DNA of 64,000 nucleotides from Splendidivirga corallicola (GCA_030442035.1 JAUJEA010000005.1:124001-188000), one strand, 5' to 3'. Positions 29,301 through 37,745 are shown, counted from the stretch's first letter. Notes: generated by a model from the letters alone, not told the origin. Numbers and translations: made by a program.

Positions 29301-30060
29301 GTGTCTATAGTAAGTGTTTAAGTGTTTGAGTGTTTAAGTATTGAAGTTGGTTTTTCAATTCAAAATTTATGATTGTTTATCAATGCCATTGAGTTAAGCG
29401 ACATTGGATTGTTCATAGTAAACCAATACTATCAATACAGCAATGATTAATTAAATCTGTGACTAATATAGCTGATTATTGGATTTATTAATTGGCATTA
29501 AACCAAAAATTCGAAGTGAATTTTTACACAATTGAATATGACTTTTTTATGAGCTGTCAGGTTTCAGTTCCTCTAGGGTTTTACCGCTCTATTACAAAAA
29601 GAGATCACTGATGTTAATTTTGAATTATGAATTATGAATAAATTACGAATTTCGAATGATGAATTACGATTGGTGACAAAAGATGAACTTCAACACTTAA
29701 ATACATCAACACCTCAACACAATTTTAGGGTACCGATGTCAGACACCTTTATGGTGTCAGTACATCTTGTTTGATCGAAGTGACTGTTGAATTCTAAATG
29801 ACAAATTCCGATTGCAACGAAACTTCAACACTTCAGATCAGTTATATGATAGATATCAGGTTTTAATCGCTGGTGTCTGACTGCTGATACCTAATAGCTT
29901 AGCTTGAAGCTGAGCTATTTTCAATTGAACAATGAACTTAATCAAGTTCAATTCCATTAATTGCCTTGTAGGCATAGATTAAATATGATTTCAACAAAAA
30001 AACCTTAACCTCTTTACATCATGCAAGAAGTTAAAGTTTTCCTTATATTCTTAGTTACTT
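29301..30060. repeat. 760-nt repeat-rich intergenic region
   Basis: The region holds GTGTTTAAGTGTTTGAG tandem phrases (29310-29340) and a MITE-end-like motif at 29381-29399. A block at 29557-29675 is similar to 16188-16300 (shared CTATTACAAAAAGAGAT core). ACTTCAACACTTAAATAC-type phrases, a hairpin with GACACC/GGTGTC arms near 29741-29757 and a near-perfect palindrome around 29896-29915 also occur. I find no protein-like ORF. Confidence 0.6.
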
Positions 30061-30168
30061 CTAAGCTTCTTTATCGTGTTTGTTATCACTGACCATCTTA
30101 TTAGGAAATAACCATGGTGAAATAATGGCCAATATGAACAACGCAAAAATTAGATACAGTGCACTCAT
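30061..30168 (-). CDS. possible 35-residue small membrane protein
   Basis: An ATG-to-TAG frame encoding 35 residues: an N-terminal hydrophobic helix (LYLIFALFILAIISPWLF) followed by a short charged tail ending HDKEA. A -7 element TATATTTG lies 33 nt upstream (30201-30208). No homologue is recognised. The hydrophobic-then-charged layout and the promoter make expression plausible. It lies in a repeat-rich gap, so chance cannot be excluded. Confidence 0.4.
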   Translation of the reverse strand: MSALYLIFALFILAIISPWLFPNKMVSDNKHDKEA

Positions 30169-30200
30169 GAGATGATTAGTTTTGTATTGATTATTCGCCG

Positions 30201-30208
30201 CAAATATA
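30201..30208 (-). promoter_or_regulatory. -7 element upstream of the 35-residue ORF
   Basis: Reads TATATTTG on the minus strand (TAnnTTTG), 33 nt before the ATG at 30168. No -33 partner is evident. Confidence 0.35.
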
Positions 30209-30270
30209 ATCAAAAGTGTTGAGGTGTTGAAGTGTTGTACTATTTAAGTGTAAAAGTTTTATTACTCCTG

Positions 30271-30468
30271 TCAAACAGATTGTAATTTTTTAAAACTACA
30301 AAAAACAAAATTCTGTACTGTGTCAAATGGTGTTCGGTGGTCAACTGCAATGCATTTGATTTTTTCTTCCAGGGCAGCTGTTTTTTCATTAGCGCATGCT
30401 ACAGTTAAACATACAAAAGTGATCAATGTAAAATATCCAAAAAGTGTTTCATCATTATTTCTTTTTTC
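30271..30468 (-). pseudogene. frame-broken small lipoprotein gene remnant
   Basis: An open frame encodes a lipoprotein-like signal (LFGYFTLITFVCLTVAC lipobox) plus about 35 further residues, but it has no ATG. The expected start, ATGATGAAA, lies immediately upstream in the +1 frame. Adding one A to the AAA run would restore an initiation Met-Met-Lys fused to the signal. The short, compositionally odd C-terminus suggests it is also truncated. Original function is unknown. Confidence 0.45.
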
Positions 30469-30506
30469 CGGATTATTGTTTGTTATACCCAACGCAACAG
30501 GCTTAT

Positions 30507-30923
30507 TTATTGGATTTTATGTTTAACCTTGTCCCACGCCTTATTAATGATCTCTTCGAGTACCTCAATATTTACATCACTCAGCTTGTTGATGTAAAGG
30601 CATATTTTTCCGGTTTTATGTTTACCAAGTCTTTGCAAGAGCTCCTCCTGATTTTCAAAATTAGTCAACACATATAAAACCAGGTTTTGCTTTCTGGGTG
30701 AAAAAGCCATTAATGCCGAATCACCTTCATGACCGCTCTTATATTTATAATGATAGAATCCAAATCCAATAATCGATGGACCCCACATAACGGGTTCCAG
30801 TTTTGTTATCTTTTTCATCAAATCCAGAATAAAAAAACCGTCTTTGCGTCTCGTTTCATTCGGTACCGCATTAATGAAATTAACAACATCTTTATCAGTG
30901 GGTTTAGTTTTTGCTTCGGCCAT
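30507..30923 (-). CDS. DUF1801 (YdhG-like) protein
   Basis: A 138-residue cytoplasmic protein. AEAKTKPTDKDVVNFINAVP at the N-terminus, MWGPSIIGFGFYHYKY, LMAFSPRKQNLVLYV and LGKHKTGKICLYINKLSDV match the DUF1801 pattern. The fold is YdhG-like, related to iron-chaperone-type proteins, with no firm biochemical role. ATG at 30923 was preferred over an in-frame ATG at 30935 because family members begin near this point. A -7 element TACTTTTG lies 23 nt upstream. Confidence 0.85.
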   Translation of the reverse strand: MAEAKTKPTDKDVVNFINAVPNETRRKDGFFILDLMKKITKLEPVMWGPSIIGFGFYHYKYKSGHEGDSALMAFSPRKQNLVLYVLTNFENQEELLQRLGKHKTGKICLYINKLSDVNIEVLEEIINKAWDKVKHKIQ

Positions 30924-30945
30924 GATTAACAGCATTTAATTGTTT

Positions 30946-30953
30946 CAAAAGTA
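30946..30953 (-). promoter_or_regulatory. -7 element of the DUF1801 gene
   Basis: Minus-strand TACTTTTG, one of at least four identical copies placed upstream of minus-strand genes in this window (also 35282, 36742, 48712). Confidence 0.45.
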
Positions 30954-31123
30954 TCTTAGCATTTCCGCCGAAATATACGGACTCAGCGGTACTTTCCGTT
31001 TATTAAAAATACTGGATTGTTTGGCCGTTAGCAAATGAGATGAACGGCCTAAGTCAAATAACCATAAACACCTTGTATCAACCCAATACAAGATAGCATA
31101 GTCTGATCAACCCTGTGGATATA

Positions 31124-31276
31124 GTCTTTATTGGCAATGCCTTTAACTTAAGCGTCATTCCTTACTTGATAAGGAATCTCAATCAGGCTTAAACTTCTAA
31201 AAATGAGATTCCTGCTTTCGCAGGAATGACGTCTTCTGTTCGATAAGGCTTAAGTTAATGGCATTGTCTTTATTGG
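31124..31276. mobile_element. MITE-like element with terminal inverted repeats and 11-bp direct repeats
   Basis: A 131-bp element (31135-31265) is bounded by 17-bp inverted ends (31136-31152 AATGCCTTTAACTTAAG; 31249-31265 complementary with one mismatch). It is flanked by a perfect 11-bp direct repeat GTCTTTATTGG (31124-31134 and 31266-31276), as expected for a target duplication. Internally it folds on itself through CGTCATTCCT (31153-31162) pairing with 31222-31231, and AGGAATCTCA pairing near 31204-31213. No ORF is present, so it would be non-autonomous. Confidence 0.7.
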
Positions 31277-31300
31277 TTTTAGTTTTGGTGATACAATATT

Positions 31301-32707
31301 TTAATCATTAATGGGAGGTTCTTGCCACTTTGCCCATACATTGGAAATATCAACATTGAGTGCTTCGGAAATAATGGTAGCTATCTCATCGTATTCAAAA
31401 GCTCTTTGATGTTTCTCTGACCATTTAAGCAGTGCCAATAATGCATCTTTAATTGATTTTTCATTGTTGGTCTGTTCTTTAATACTGAGATCAATATCAT
31501 GGGCAAAAAGGGCTCCTCTTGAGAAGAGGTTTCTTCCTATTCTGAAGTCAGCTGAATACTGTGATGAGCCAAGTAAAGAGAGTTCTTTTAAAGACATTTT
31601 TTTGACAAAGTGTGGAGCCTCTTCCATTGTCGATTGGAATCGGCTAAGTATCTTCTTAAAGTTAAGCACATAGTAATAGGAGATATACCAAATAAATCCT
31701 TCATTGAGCCATATGGTTTCAATTAATGGAGCCGTTTGCCAATTAAAAGGCCTGTACCCCTTTCCGTAAGATCTTAAAGGAATCCACGAATGCCCAATAT
31801 GATGAACCAATCCTCCGATCCTGGCATTGGGATCATAATCAAAAATAGCCCTGGAGGTGTCTAAACTGGCTGTCATGCTATTGAGGTGCTCCATGGAAAA
31901 ACCATATTCATGCCTTGGGGATAATGGAGCCAGAAATTCATAACATACGGTATAATGAGGCATTGGCACATATCCGAAAAAATCGGCAAGCCCGTTCAGT
32001 GCCAATGCCGCCCGTCTTCCGATCTCTTCCATATTAATTTTTGTTTCGGAAAAAGCGGCTACAAACAATGGTATCGGGGTTTCGTTCATTTCAATGAGTT
32101 CAACCCCTTTTCCAAGTAAATACTGAGCATCTGCCAGGACAGCATAGTTTGAAGCACCATAGGATGCTATCCCTAATTTCCTTTCAGTAGTGGGACTAAG
32201 TGTACTGAATATTGGCCAGTCTGAAGCGGTTTTAATTGTAAGGGAAACCTCATTTTCTTCAAATCCTTCCAAAAATCCAAAAACAGAATAACCCAACATT
32301 CCCAAATAGTTCTCACGCATTTTTGAACTGGCAAAAGCCCCCATTAATTCTCTTTCCATTCTTTCAATGTCAACACTATACTCGATAGAAACTATGGGTT
32401 GGGTTTCTAGAAATGAAAAAAACGATCCCATGCCTTTTTCAGCTTTGATGTTTTCTCCTTTGGCAGTATTGGCCTTTACACTATTCACGAAGGAAATGTA
32501 ACTTGTTAGTTCATAAGTACCAGGAGCACTTTGAGGAATAATTAAATTAACATCATTGGCCATAAGTGTATCAAAATCAATGCTTATTTCAATCGTCTTA
32601 TGGTCAGGGCTGTGCCTGAGCGTATAGGCCATGACACTTTCATCTTGTGCTAACAAGCAGAGAGAATTGCCCAGAATTAAGCATATTGCAAGCCAGTTTC
32701 TCATCAT
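31301..32707 (-). CDS. M61 glycyl-aminopeptidase-like protein lacking the catalytic Glu
   Basis: A 468-residue secreted protein (signal LAICLILGNSLCLLAQ). The N-terminal domain has VNLIIPQSAPGTYELTSYISFV, typical of M61, followed by the catalytic-domain region. The zinc motif HExxH is replaced by H302-H303-I-G-H306 (VHHIGHSW), while the third ligand is retained in IWLNEGF (E336). Thus the zinc ligands remain but the general-base Glu is His. Overall similarity to M61 continues through RPFNW and the following helix. It may be an inactive or altered-mechanism binding protein. The next gene upstream is an M14 carboxypeptidase, 87 nt away. Confidence 0.82.
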   Translation of the reverse strand: MMRNWLAICLILGNSLCLLAQDESVMAYTLRHSPDHKTIEISIDFDTLMANDVNLIIPQSAPGTYELTSYISFVNSVKANTAKGENIKAEKGMGSFFSFLETQPIVSIEYSVDIERMERELMGAFASSKMRENYLGMLGYSVFGFLEGFEENEVSLTIKTASDWPIFSTLSPTTERKLGIASYGASNYAVLADAQYLLGKGVELIEMNETPIPLFVAAFSETKINMEEIGRRAALALNGLADFFGYVPMPHYTVCYEFLAPLSPRHEYGFSMEHLNSMTASLDTSRAIFDYDPNARIGGLVHHIGHSWIPLRSYGKGYRPFNWQTAPLIETIWLNEGFIWYISYYYVLNFKKILSRFQSTMEEAPHFVKKMSLKELSLLGSSQYSADFRIGRNLFSRGALFAHDIDLSIKEQTNNEKSIKDALLALLKWSEKHQRAFEYDEIATIISEALNVDISNVWAKWQEPPIND

Positions 32708-32794
32708 TTTTTTCTTAAGGTACCATATTTTGATTTCGAAGAGCTTGAACTGTGGATTGTTACTATTATAGACCCGCCGTACAAGTCAAAAGAT

Positions 32795-33997
32795 CTAAGG
32801 ATATTTTTCCATCAAGGTTTCCATGAGTTTGGTAGCATATATAGCAGCTCTTTTTCTCACAGTTTCCCGATCAATTTCATCTCCTTCTTCATAAGTGACT
32901 GCTTCAATACCCACTTCATTTATCATCCAGTTATAACAATACGGTAATTTCTGAGAACGTGGTCGAATATCCAAAGATTGACCTGACCAGGCCTGCTCAA
33001 TTCGATGGATCCAGTTATCTGTTATCCCGGCATTAATGGGATTGGCGACTGTATCGATCACCAATAAATAGGGTCCGCTATATGAAGTATGAAAGTCAAT
33101 GCCAAAACAATAATTTCGTTTAGTATCATCTTTTCTTTGGTTGATCCAGTTTCTAACCGCTTTTGTTTCCGGTTGCGTAAAAGATTCCCAATCACGGTTT
33201 AGATCTACGCCATTTGCATTGTGCCGCCAATTTCCCATATCTACCCCATCCGGATTTAGCAAAGGAAAAACAAGGATCTCAAATCTTTTTCTAAAATCCA
33301 TTGCTAAGGCAGATCCGGACAATACCGTTTCTACAAATGACATGAGCGCAATGGTTCCTCCGGGTACCTCCGGAGGGTGTTGCCTTCCTACAAGTACAAG
33401 CGTCTGTTTTCCCTCTCCCTCATTGATCTTCAACAAATTTATAGGCTTACCTAATACACTTTTACCAACTTCAATTTTTTGGATGAATGGCGCTCCTTCA
33501 AGTGAAGCCAACCAGGAATCAATTTGATTTGAAGAAATCACCTCTTGAGCGGCTACCCACAATGTATCCGACGTTAGCTGCAGAAATAATGTCGCTTTCT
33601 TATTGACACTATCAATTTCATAATATTCGGCATCCAAAGGATCCCATTTACTTCCATCAAAACTTATTTTGGGAATATATCTGTGTCGGTGTTCGGTGTA
33701 TAGTATTTCCAGACTAATATCGATTGCACGATTCGACCATAGCCTGAATCCATACCAGGGGCTGTTATTTACAGGTGTATTTTCAGGTCGAATGGTCGCC
33801 TGAAATGTGGAATCATTAATTTTAGAGAAATCGCTGAGACGGGCTCCATCAAATCTGTTATCGGCAAAAACATCACCTTCCTTAAAAATCTTCTTTTCAT
33901 TATTCTTGAAAGGTATCTGCAATACCTCAGCCTGGCCCGGTTCATCATTTTTACAGGCAAAACTGATCAACAATAATAGGAGGGTTATGTTTTTCAT
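32795..33997 (-). CDS. M14-family zinc carboxypeptidase lipoprotein
   Basis: A 400-residue lipoprotein (lipobox ISFAC near residue 15). An N-terminal beta domain (residues 25 to 160) is followed by an M14 catalytic domain. Zinc ligands are HPPE (H-x2-E) in GRQHPPEVPGG and the His of GIDFHTSYSG. Asn/Arg substrate residues appear in NANGVDLNRDW, and the catalytic Glu is in the VTYEEGDE region. Such M14 proteins remove C-terminal residues from peptides or cell-wall fragments. A surface or periplasmic location is inferred. It lies 5' of the M61-like gene on the same strand. Confidence 0.9.
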   Translation of the reverse strand: MKNITLLLLLISFACKNDEPGQAEVLQIPFKNNEKKIFKEGDVFADNRFDGARLSDFSKINDSTFQATIRPENTPVNNSPWYGFRLWSNRAIDISLEILYTEHRHRYIPKISFDGSKWDPLDAEYYEIDSVNKKATLFLQLTSDTLWVAAQEVISSNQIDSWLASLEGAPFIQKIEVGKSVLGKPINLLKINEGEGKQTLVLVGRQHPPEVPGGTIALMSFVETVLSGSALAMDFRKRFEILVFPLLNPDGVDMGNWRHNANGVDLNRDWESFTQPETKAVRNWINQRKDDTKRNYCFGIDFHTSYSGPYLLVIDTVANPINAGITDNWIHRIEQAWSGQSLDIRPRSQKLPYCYNWMINEVGIEAVTYEEGDEIDRETVRKRAAIYATKLMETLMEKYP

Positions 33998-34063
33998 TTT
34001 AGTTTGGGAGAGATGGAATCATAAACTTTTACATGATTTATCAAATACTATTTATTGCGAATT

Positions 34064-34456
34064 TCAGCCACTCTCATGATGCACCATCCACTGTACCCCG
34101 TATTTGTCTCTTAACATACCAAAATTATCCTCAATCGGGAAGAGCACTTTACCTCCTTCTAACAATTTATTAAAGGCCTGTTCTTTTGCTTGTCTATCTG
34201 AAAAAACAGCATACAAGGAAACATTACTTCCGATTTTGGTCTCATAATCAGGTAAATCATCGGAAGCTTTGAAGTGAATACCATTTGCTTTTAATTCTGA
34301 GTTGAATATCCGGTGCTGAAATGCTTCGGAAACTTCAATGGGTGAGTCTTTGAAGCTTTGCATTAAGGTGATCTCCCCATTTAAAGATTCCTTATAAAAT
34401 TCCATCGCTTCCTGACATGTTCCCGGAAAAACAAGGTAAGGTATTAGGTAATTCAT
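34064..34456 (-). CDS. VOC-superfamily (PhnB-like) protein
   Basis: A 130-residue PhnB-type glyoxalase-fold protein. NYLIPYLVFPGTCQEAMEFY at the N-terminus, NGIHFKASDD, NVSLYAVFSD and the C-terminal FGMLRDKYGVQWMV are the usual signatures of this 'DNA-binding/3-demethylubiquinone methyltransferase-like' family. Function is generally unknown; some bind metal or small molecules. It is a single small gene just upstream of the M14 peptidase, 66 nt from its start. Confidence 0.9.
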   Translation of the reverse strand: MNYLIPYLVFPGTCQEAMEFYKESLNGEITLMQSFKDSPIEVSEAFQHRIFNSELKANGIHFKASDDLPDYETKIGSNVSLYAVFSDRQAKEQAFNKLLEGGKVLFPIEDNFGMLRDKYGVQWMVHHESG

Positions 34457-34711
34457 AGTTTTGAATTTATGATTGTCTATATGCTTTCTACACTCCTCGT
34501 CCTTATTTGGTCCTTTAAGATGACAAGTTGTTCATAAATATAGACTTTCACTTTCTATCATCGCTACCCTTATTTTATCCATTATCAATGTTTCATAAGG
34601 CAACATATCTAAAATTAGCATTAGTATGGCAAAGAATCCACAGAATTCTTTATTCACTTCTTCAAGTCATTGGAGGAGACCATCCCATGAGCCAGTAATT
34701 TGGCCCCCTTT

Positions 34712-35221
34712 TTATTTAGATGGAATAGCAGACTTGTTTGTACTTTTCAGGACCAGGGAACTAATCAGGTTGATGATCATACCGATTAAAAAAGCCATTA
34801 GGAACATAACAAAACCCTGAAACCATGGATTCAACACAAATTCAGGCATTTCTACCATCTGTTGTCGAACTTGTTCCAATTCGCTTTGGGTTAATCCCTT
34901 TTCACGCCAGGCATTAAAATCATCTCCTGCAAACACAAAAAACAACGCACTATATAAGAACACCATCAAAGAAGTAATAAAAGTGATGCCAGCACCAATT
35001 TTAAAACCTTCACCAAAAGATACGGCTCCGTCATTTAATTTATCCCTGAAATACCTGATTCCCAGCGGAATACAAAACAAAGCCAATATTAATGAGAGAT
35101 AGCCAATAAATTGAGAAGCATTGTGACCCAATGTACTGGCAATAAAGAACCAATTGAACAGTCCCAGACCTATTGAAACACAGCCTCCCAATAGACCATA
35201 GCGTAATACATAATTTTTCAT
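34712..35221 (-). CDS. DUF4199 membrane protein
   Basis: A 169-residue integral membrane protein with four hydrophobic segments: GLLGGCVSIGLGLFNWFFI, FIGYLSLILALFCIPLGIRYFRD, IGAGITFITSLMVFLYSALFF and GFVMFLMAFLIGMIINLISSLV. GAVSFGEGFKIG between helices is characteristic of DUF4199, common in Bacteroidota. No function is known. A LuxR-type regulator gene lies 125 nt upstream on the same strand, which is a recurrent pairing. A -7 motif lies at 35282. Confidence 0.85.
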   Translation of the reverse strand: MKNYVLRYGLLGGCVSIGLGLFNWFFIASTLGHNASQFIGYLSLILALFCIPLGIRYFRDKLNDGAVSFGEGFKIGAGITFITSLMVFLYSALFFVFAGDDFNAWREKGLTQSELEQVRQQMVEMPEFVLNPWFQGFVMFLMAFLIGMIINLISSLVLKSTNKSAIPSK

Positions 35222-35281
35222 AATTCCTGTTTTGTTGAATGATCAACGATTTTAAGTTTTTCTTTCACCAAAAACATCAGT

Positions 35282-35289
35282 CAAAAGTA
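35282..35289 (-). promoter_or_regulatory. -7 element of the DUF4199 gene
   Basis: Minus-strand TACTTTTG, 61 nt upstream of the ATG, in the gap after the LuxR-type gene. It suggests the DUF4199 gene can be transcribed separately. Confidence 0.45.
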
Positions 35290-35346
35290 TGATTTTAATG
35301 GAATGATGATAGTGACAATCAATATGGCATGTCCTGGAAAGTGTAT

Positions 35347-35760
35347 TTATATGATATTCAGATCACGTCCGATTTTAATGGCCTCGGTCCTTCTTTTAGC
35401 TCTTAGTTTTGAGAGAATTCTGGAAACATGCGTTTTTACAGTGCTCTCGGAAATAAATAAACTTTCAGCTATCTCTATATTGGAAAGTCCGTTAGCCATT
35501 AAAATTAAAACTCTGTGTTCTTGTTTACTCAAATCCGTTTTAGTAGGTAATACTTCAATAGCACCAATTCGATTTGTTTTACTCACATCTTTGTGCATCA
35601 ATCGGTTAATTAAAAATCCAATTGCAATAAAAAGACCACCGGAAATTACTATATAGATGTCATTGATGCCCTTAGGACTCATTAGTGATAGTTTGCTTAA
35701 TTCGAATAAAAGCAATATGGCCACAGAAAGACAACTAAAAATCAGAATGGTCTGTCTCAT
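35347..35760 (-). CDS. membrane-tethered LuxR-type HTH regulator
   Basis: A 137-residue protein with two transmembrane helices (ILIFSCLSVAILLLFELS and IYIVISGGLFIAIGFLI). The C-terminal LuxR helix-turn-helix contains LSKQEHRVLILMANGLSNIEIAESLFISESTVKTHVSRI in the usual GerE arrangement. There is no receiver domain, so it may respond to the membrane state or act with a sensor. The DUF4199 gene downstream is a likely partner or target (inference). Confidence 0.88.
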   Translation of the reverse strand: MRQTILIFSCLSVAILLLFELSKLSLMSPKGINDIYIVISGGLFIAIGFLINRLMHKDVSKTNRIGAIEVLPTKTDLSKQEHRVLILMANGLSNIEIAESLFISESTVKTHVSRILSKLRAKRRTEAIKIGRDLNII

Positions 35761-36010
35761 ATTAAGTAAATCCTGCTTATCTCTTTTCCGGAATAGTATG
35801 ACTTAATTTTTGTCAATGGTAATAAAAGCAGATCCGGAGACTTATGCAATAGTTTATGACCTTTCCGGTTTTTTTGGTATTAAAAGGTTGCTAAAAATTA
35901 GAATGGGGAAGTAGATGGTTTATCCAGTTATTGGATGTTAAGGCAATAGGTTATCGCGAATCATCTTAAATATTCTCATTTATTTTGCTATTTCCTTGAC
36001 GGTGCAATGC

Positions 36011-36709
36011 TTATTTAACTGTCAATGCCCATTCCACAGCCTCATGTGCGTGGATTCTGCTGGTATCAAAAGTAGGTATATCAACATCTGTTTCGGAAAT
36101 CAATATTGGCAATTCCGTACAACCCAAAATCACTCCTTCTATGCCCTCTTTTTGAAGATCTTCAATGATCATCTTGCATTTTTCCCTGGATGCTTCAAGG
36201 AATTGTCCAGCTACCAATTCTTTATATATTATGTCATGGATGATTTGTCTATCCAAATCTTGTGGTATGACAACCTCCAGATTATATTGTTCTTCCAAAA
36301 TCCGGGTATAAAAATCTTTTTCCATGGTAAATTTAGTTCCAAGCAAACCCACCTTTCTTAATTGCTGGCGTTTGACCGCTTCTCCTGTTGCTTTCGCGAT
36401 ATGCAGAAAGGGTATGCCCACAGCATGTACAATCGCGTCACTGACAAGATGAATGGTATTGGTACAAAGGAGAATAATGTCAGCTCCGGCTCTTTCCAGT
36501 TGTCTGGCGCACTCAGCCATCATATCAGCGATTTCATCCCATTTATTTTCGAAAGTGAGTTTCTCAATTTCTGCAAAATCAACTGATATCATAATGCTCT
36601 TACAAGAATGAGCGCCTCCAGCCAGTTCTTTGACTCTTTCATTGACAAATTCATAATACATTTTTGATGATTCCCAGCTCATCCCTCCAATAAGTCCGAT
36701 AACTTTCAT
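36011..36709 (-). CDS. aspartate/glutamate racemase-family protein
   Basis: A 232-residue PLP-independent racemase. The ATG at 36709 gives the usual start KVIGLIGGMSWESS; an in-frame ATG at 36721 is the alternative. The two catalytic cysteines are present in ILLCTNTIH and GVILGCTELPIL. It interconverts L- and D-aspartate or a related amino acid in the cytoplasm, possibly for D-amino-acid supply. It is divergent from the LysR gene at 36855, a layout in which the LysR regulator often controls the neighbour. Confidence 0.9.
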   Translation of the reverse strand: MKVIGLIGGMSWESSKMYYEFVNERVKELAGGAHSCKSIMISVDFAEIEKLTFENKWDEIADMMAECARQLERAGADIILLCTNTIHLVSDAIVHAVGIPFLHIAKATGEAVKRQQLRKVGLLGTKFTMEKDFYTRILEEQYNLEVVIPQDLDRQIIHDIIYKELVAGQFLEASREKCKMIIEDLQKEGIEGVILGCTELPILISETDVDIPTFDTSRIHAHEAVEWALTVK

Positions 36710-36741
36710 CCGTTCTTTCATAGTTTCATTGTTTAATTTTT

Positions 36742-36749
36742 CAAAAGTA
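36742..36749 (-). promoter_or_regulatory. -7 element of the racemase gene
   Basis: Minus-strand TACTTTTG, 33 nt upstream of the racemase ATG at 36709. Confidence 0.45.
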
Positions 36750-36804
36750 AAGGAATGTATATCCCTATGCTAAAATTATAATTGAACTGTTTTGAGGGTC
36801 TTGA

Positions 36805-36819
36805 TTGAATTTTTTTCAA
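36805..36819. promoter_or_regulatory. candidate LysR-type operator
   Basis: A perfect 15-bp interrupted palindrome TTGAA-N5-TTCAA containing a T-N11-A core lies in the divergent racemase/LysR promoter region, 36 nt upstream of the lysR-type ATG. Confidence 0.45.
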
Positions 36820-36854
36820 CTTGTGATTATGAATAGTGTGCTAACTTTACATAG

Positions 36855-37742
36855 ATGGAACTGAAATATTTTAGATTGATCAAGACAATTGCTGAGGAGG
36901 GCAACATTGCCAATTCTTCCGAACGATTATTTCTTACTCAATCGGCTTTGAGTCATCAATTGAGAGAATTGGAAGAACGATTAGGTTTTAAAGTTTTTCA
37001 TCGCACCAGGAATAAATGGCAACTTACACCCGAGGGATCGGAATTGTACAAGCTTGCCAATAACTTACTCCAATCTATTGAGGAAAGCTTTAGTACCATT
37101 CAACAAATAAAAACAGGTTCACGAGGTAAGATAAAGGTGAGCGCGGAATGTCAATCATTTTTCCACGGACTACCGGCCTTTGTTCAGAAGATGGCAGTAT
37201 TATACCCCGAGATCCAAATTGACCTGAGCCTTGGCGCCACACATCAGACAATTTCACAAATTTTGTCAGACGAAATTGATATAGCCATTGTCACTTCAAA
37301 GCCAGCATCAGACATGTTATCCAGTATTGAGATCTTTGAAGATGAAATTTTTGTATTGATGCATCAAGAACATTATCTGAATGATAACGAATACCTGGAT
37401 GCAAGTCATTTTTCGGATGTTCATTTGATAATTAATTCCTTCCCACTAGAGAATGTATCAGTTTATGAACATTTTTTGAGACCCAATAAAATAACTCCGA
37501 TAAAAATTTCAGCCATTCCATTCACTGAAGTTTCATTGGAAATGGTTAATGCAAACATGGGGATCATGTGTTTGCCTAAATGGACACTAAAATCTTTCAA
37601 ACTATCGGATGATCTGGTTTTCAAAAGAATTGGGCGCAATGGACTCAAAAGGACTCACTATTTGGTCACAAAAGAAGCCTCTGAAAATAAAAAGCACATT
37701 AAAGATTTCATTTCAAATCTTCAGGAAGACCTAATGTACTAA
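36855..37742 (+). CDS. LysR-family transcriptional regulator
   Basis: A 295-residue LTTR. The N-terminal winged helix-turn-helix is typical (MELKYFRLIKTIAEEGNIAN, SQSALSHQLRELEERLGFKVFHR in approximate form, LTPEG). Residues about 90 to 290 form the effector-binding domain with KIKVSAECQSFF and FHLI-type beta strands. It diverges from the racemase gene with a TTGAA-N5-TTCAA palindrome between them. Its stop is only 3 nt from the end of the convergent methyltransferase gene. The effector is unknown. Confidence 0.93.
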   Translation: MELKYFRLIKTIAEEGNIANSSERLFLTQSALSHQLRELEERLGFKVFHRTRNKWQLTPEGSELYKLANNLLQSIEESFSTIQQIKTGSRGKIKVSAECQSFFHGLPAFVQKMAVLYPEIQIDLSLGATHQTISQILSDEIDIAIVTSKPASDMLSSIEIFEDEIFVLMHQEHYLNDNEYLDASHFSDVHLIINSFPLENVSVYEHFLRPNKITPIKISAIPFTEVSLEMVNANMGIMCLPKWTLKSFKLSDDLVFKRIGRNGLKRTHYLVTKEASENKKHIKDFISNLQEDLMY

Positions 37743-37745
37743 ATC

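Noticed and set aside
29301-30250. CRISPR array
   Set aside because: The repeats are irregular, without constant unit length or unique spacers, and no cas genes are present.
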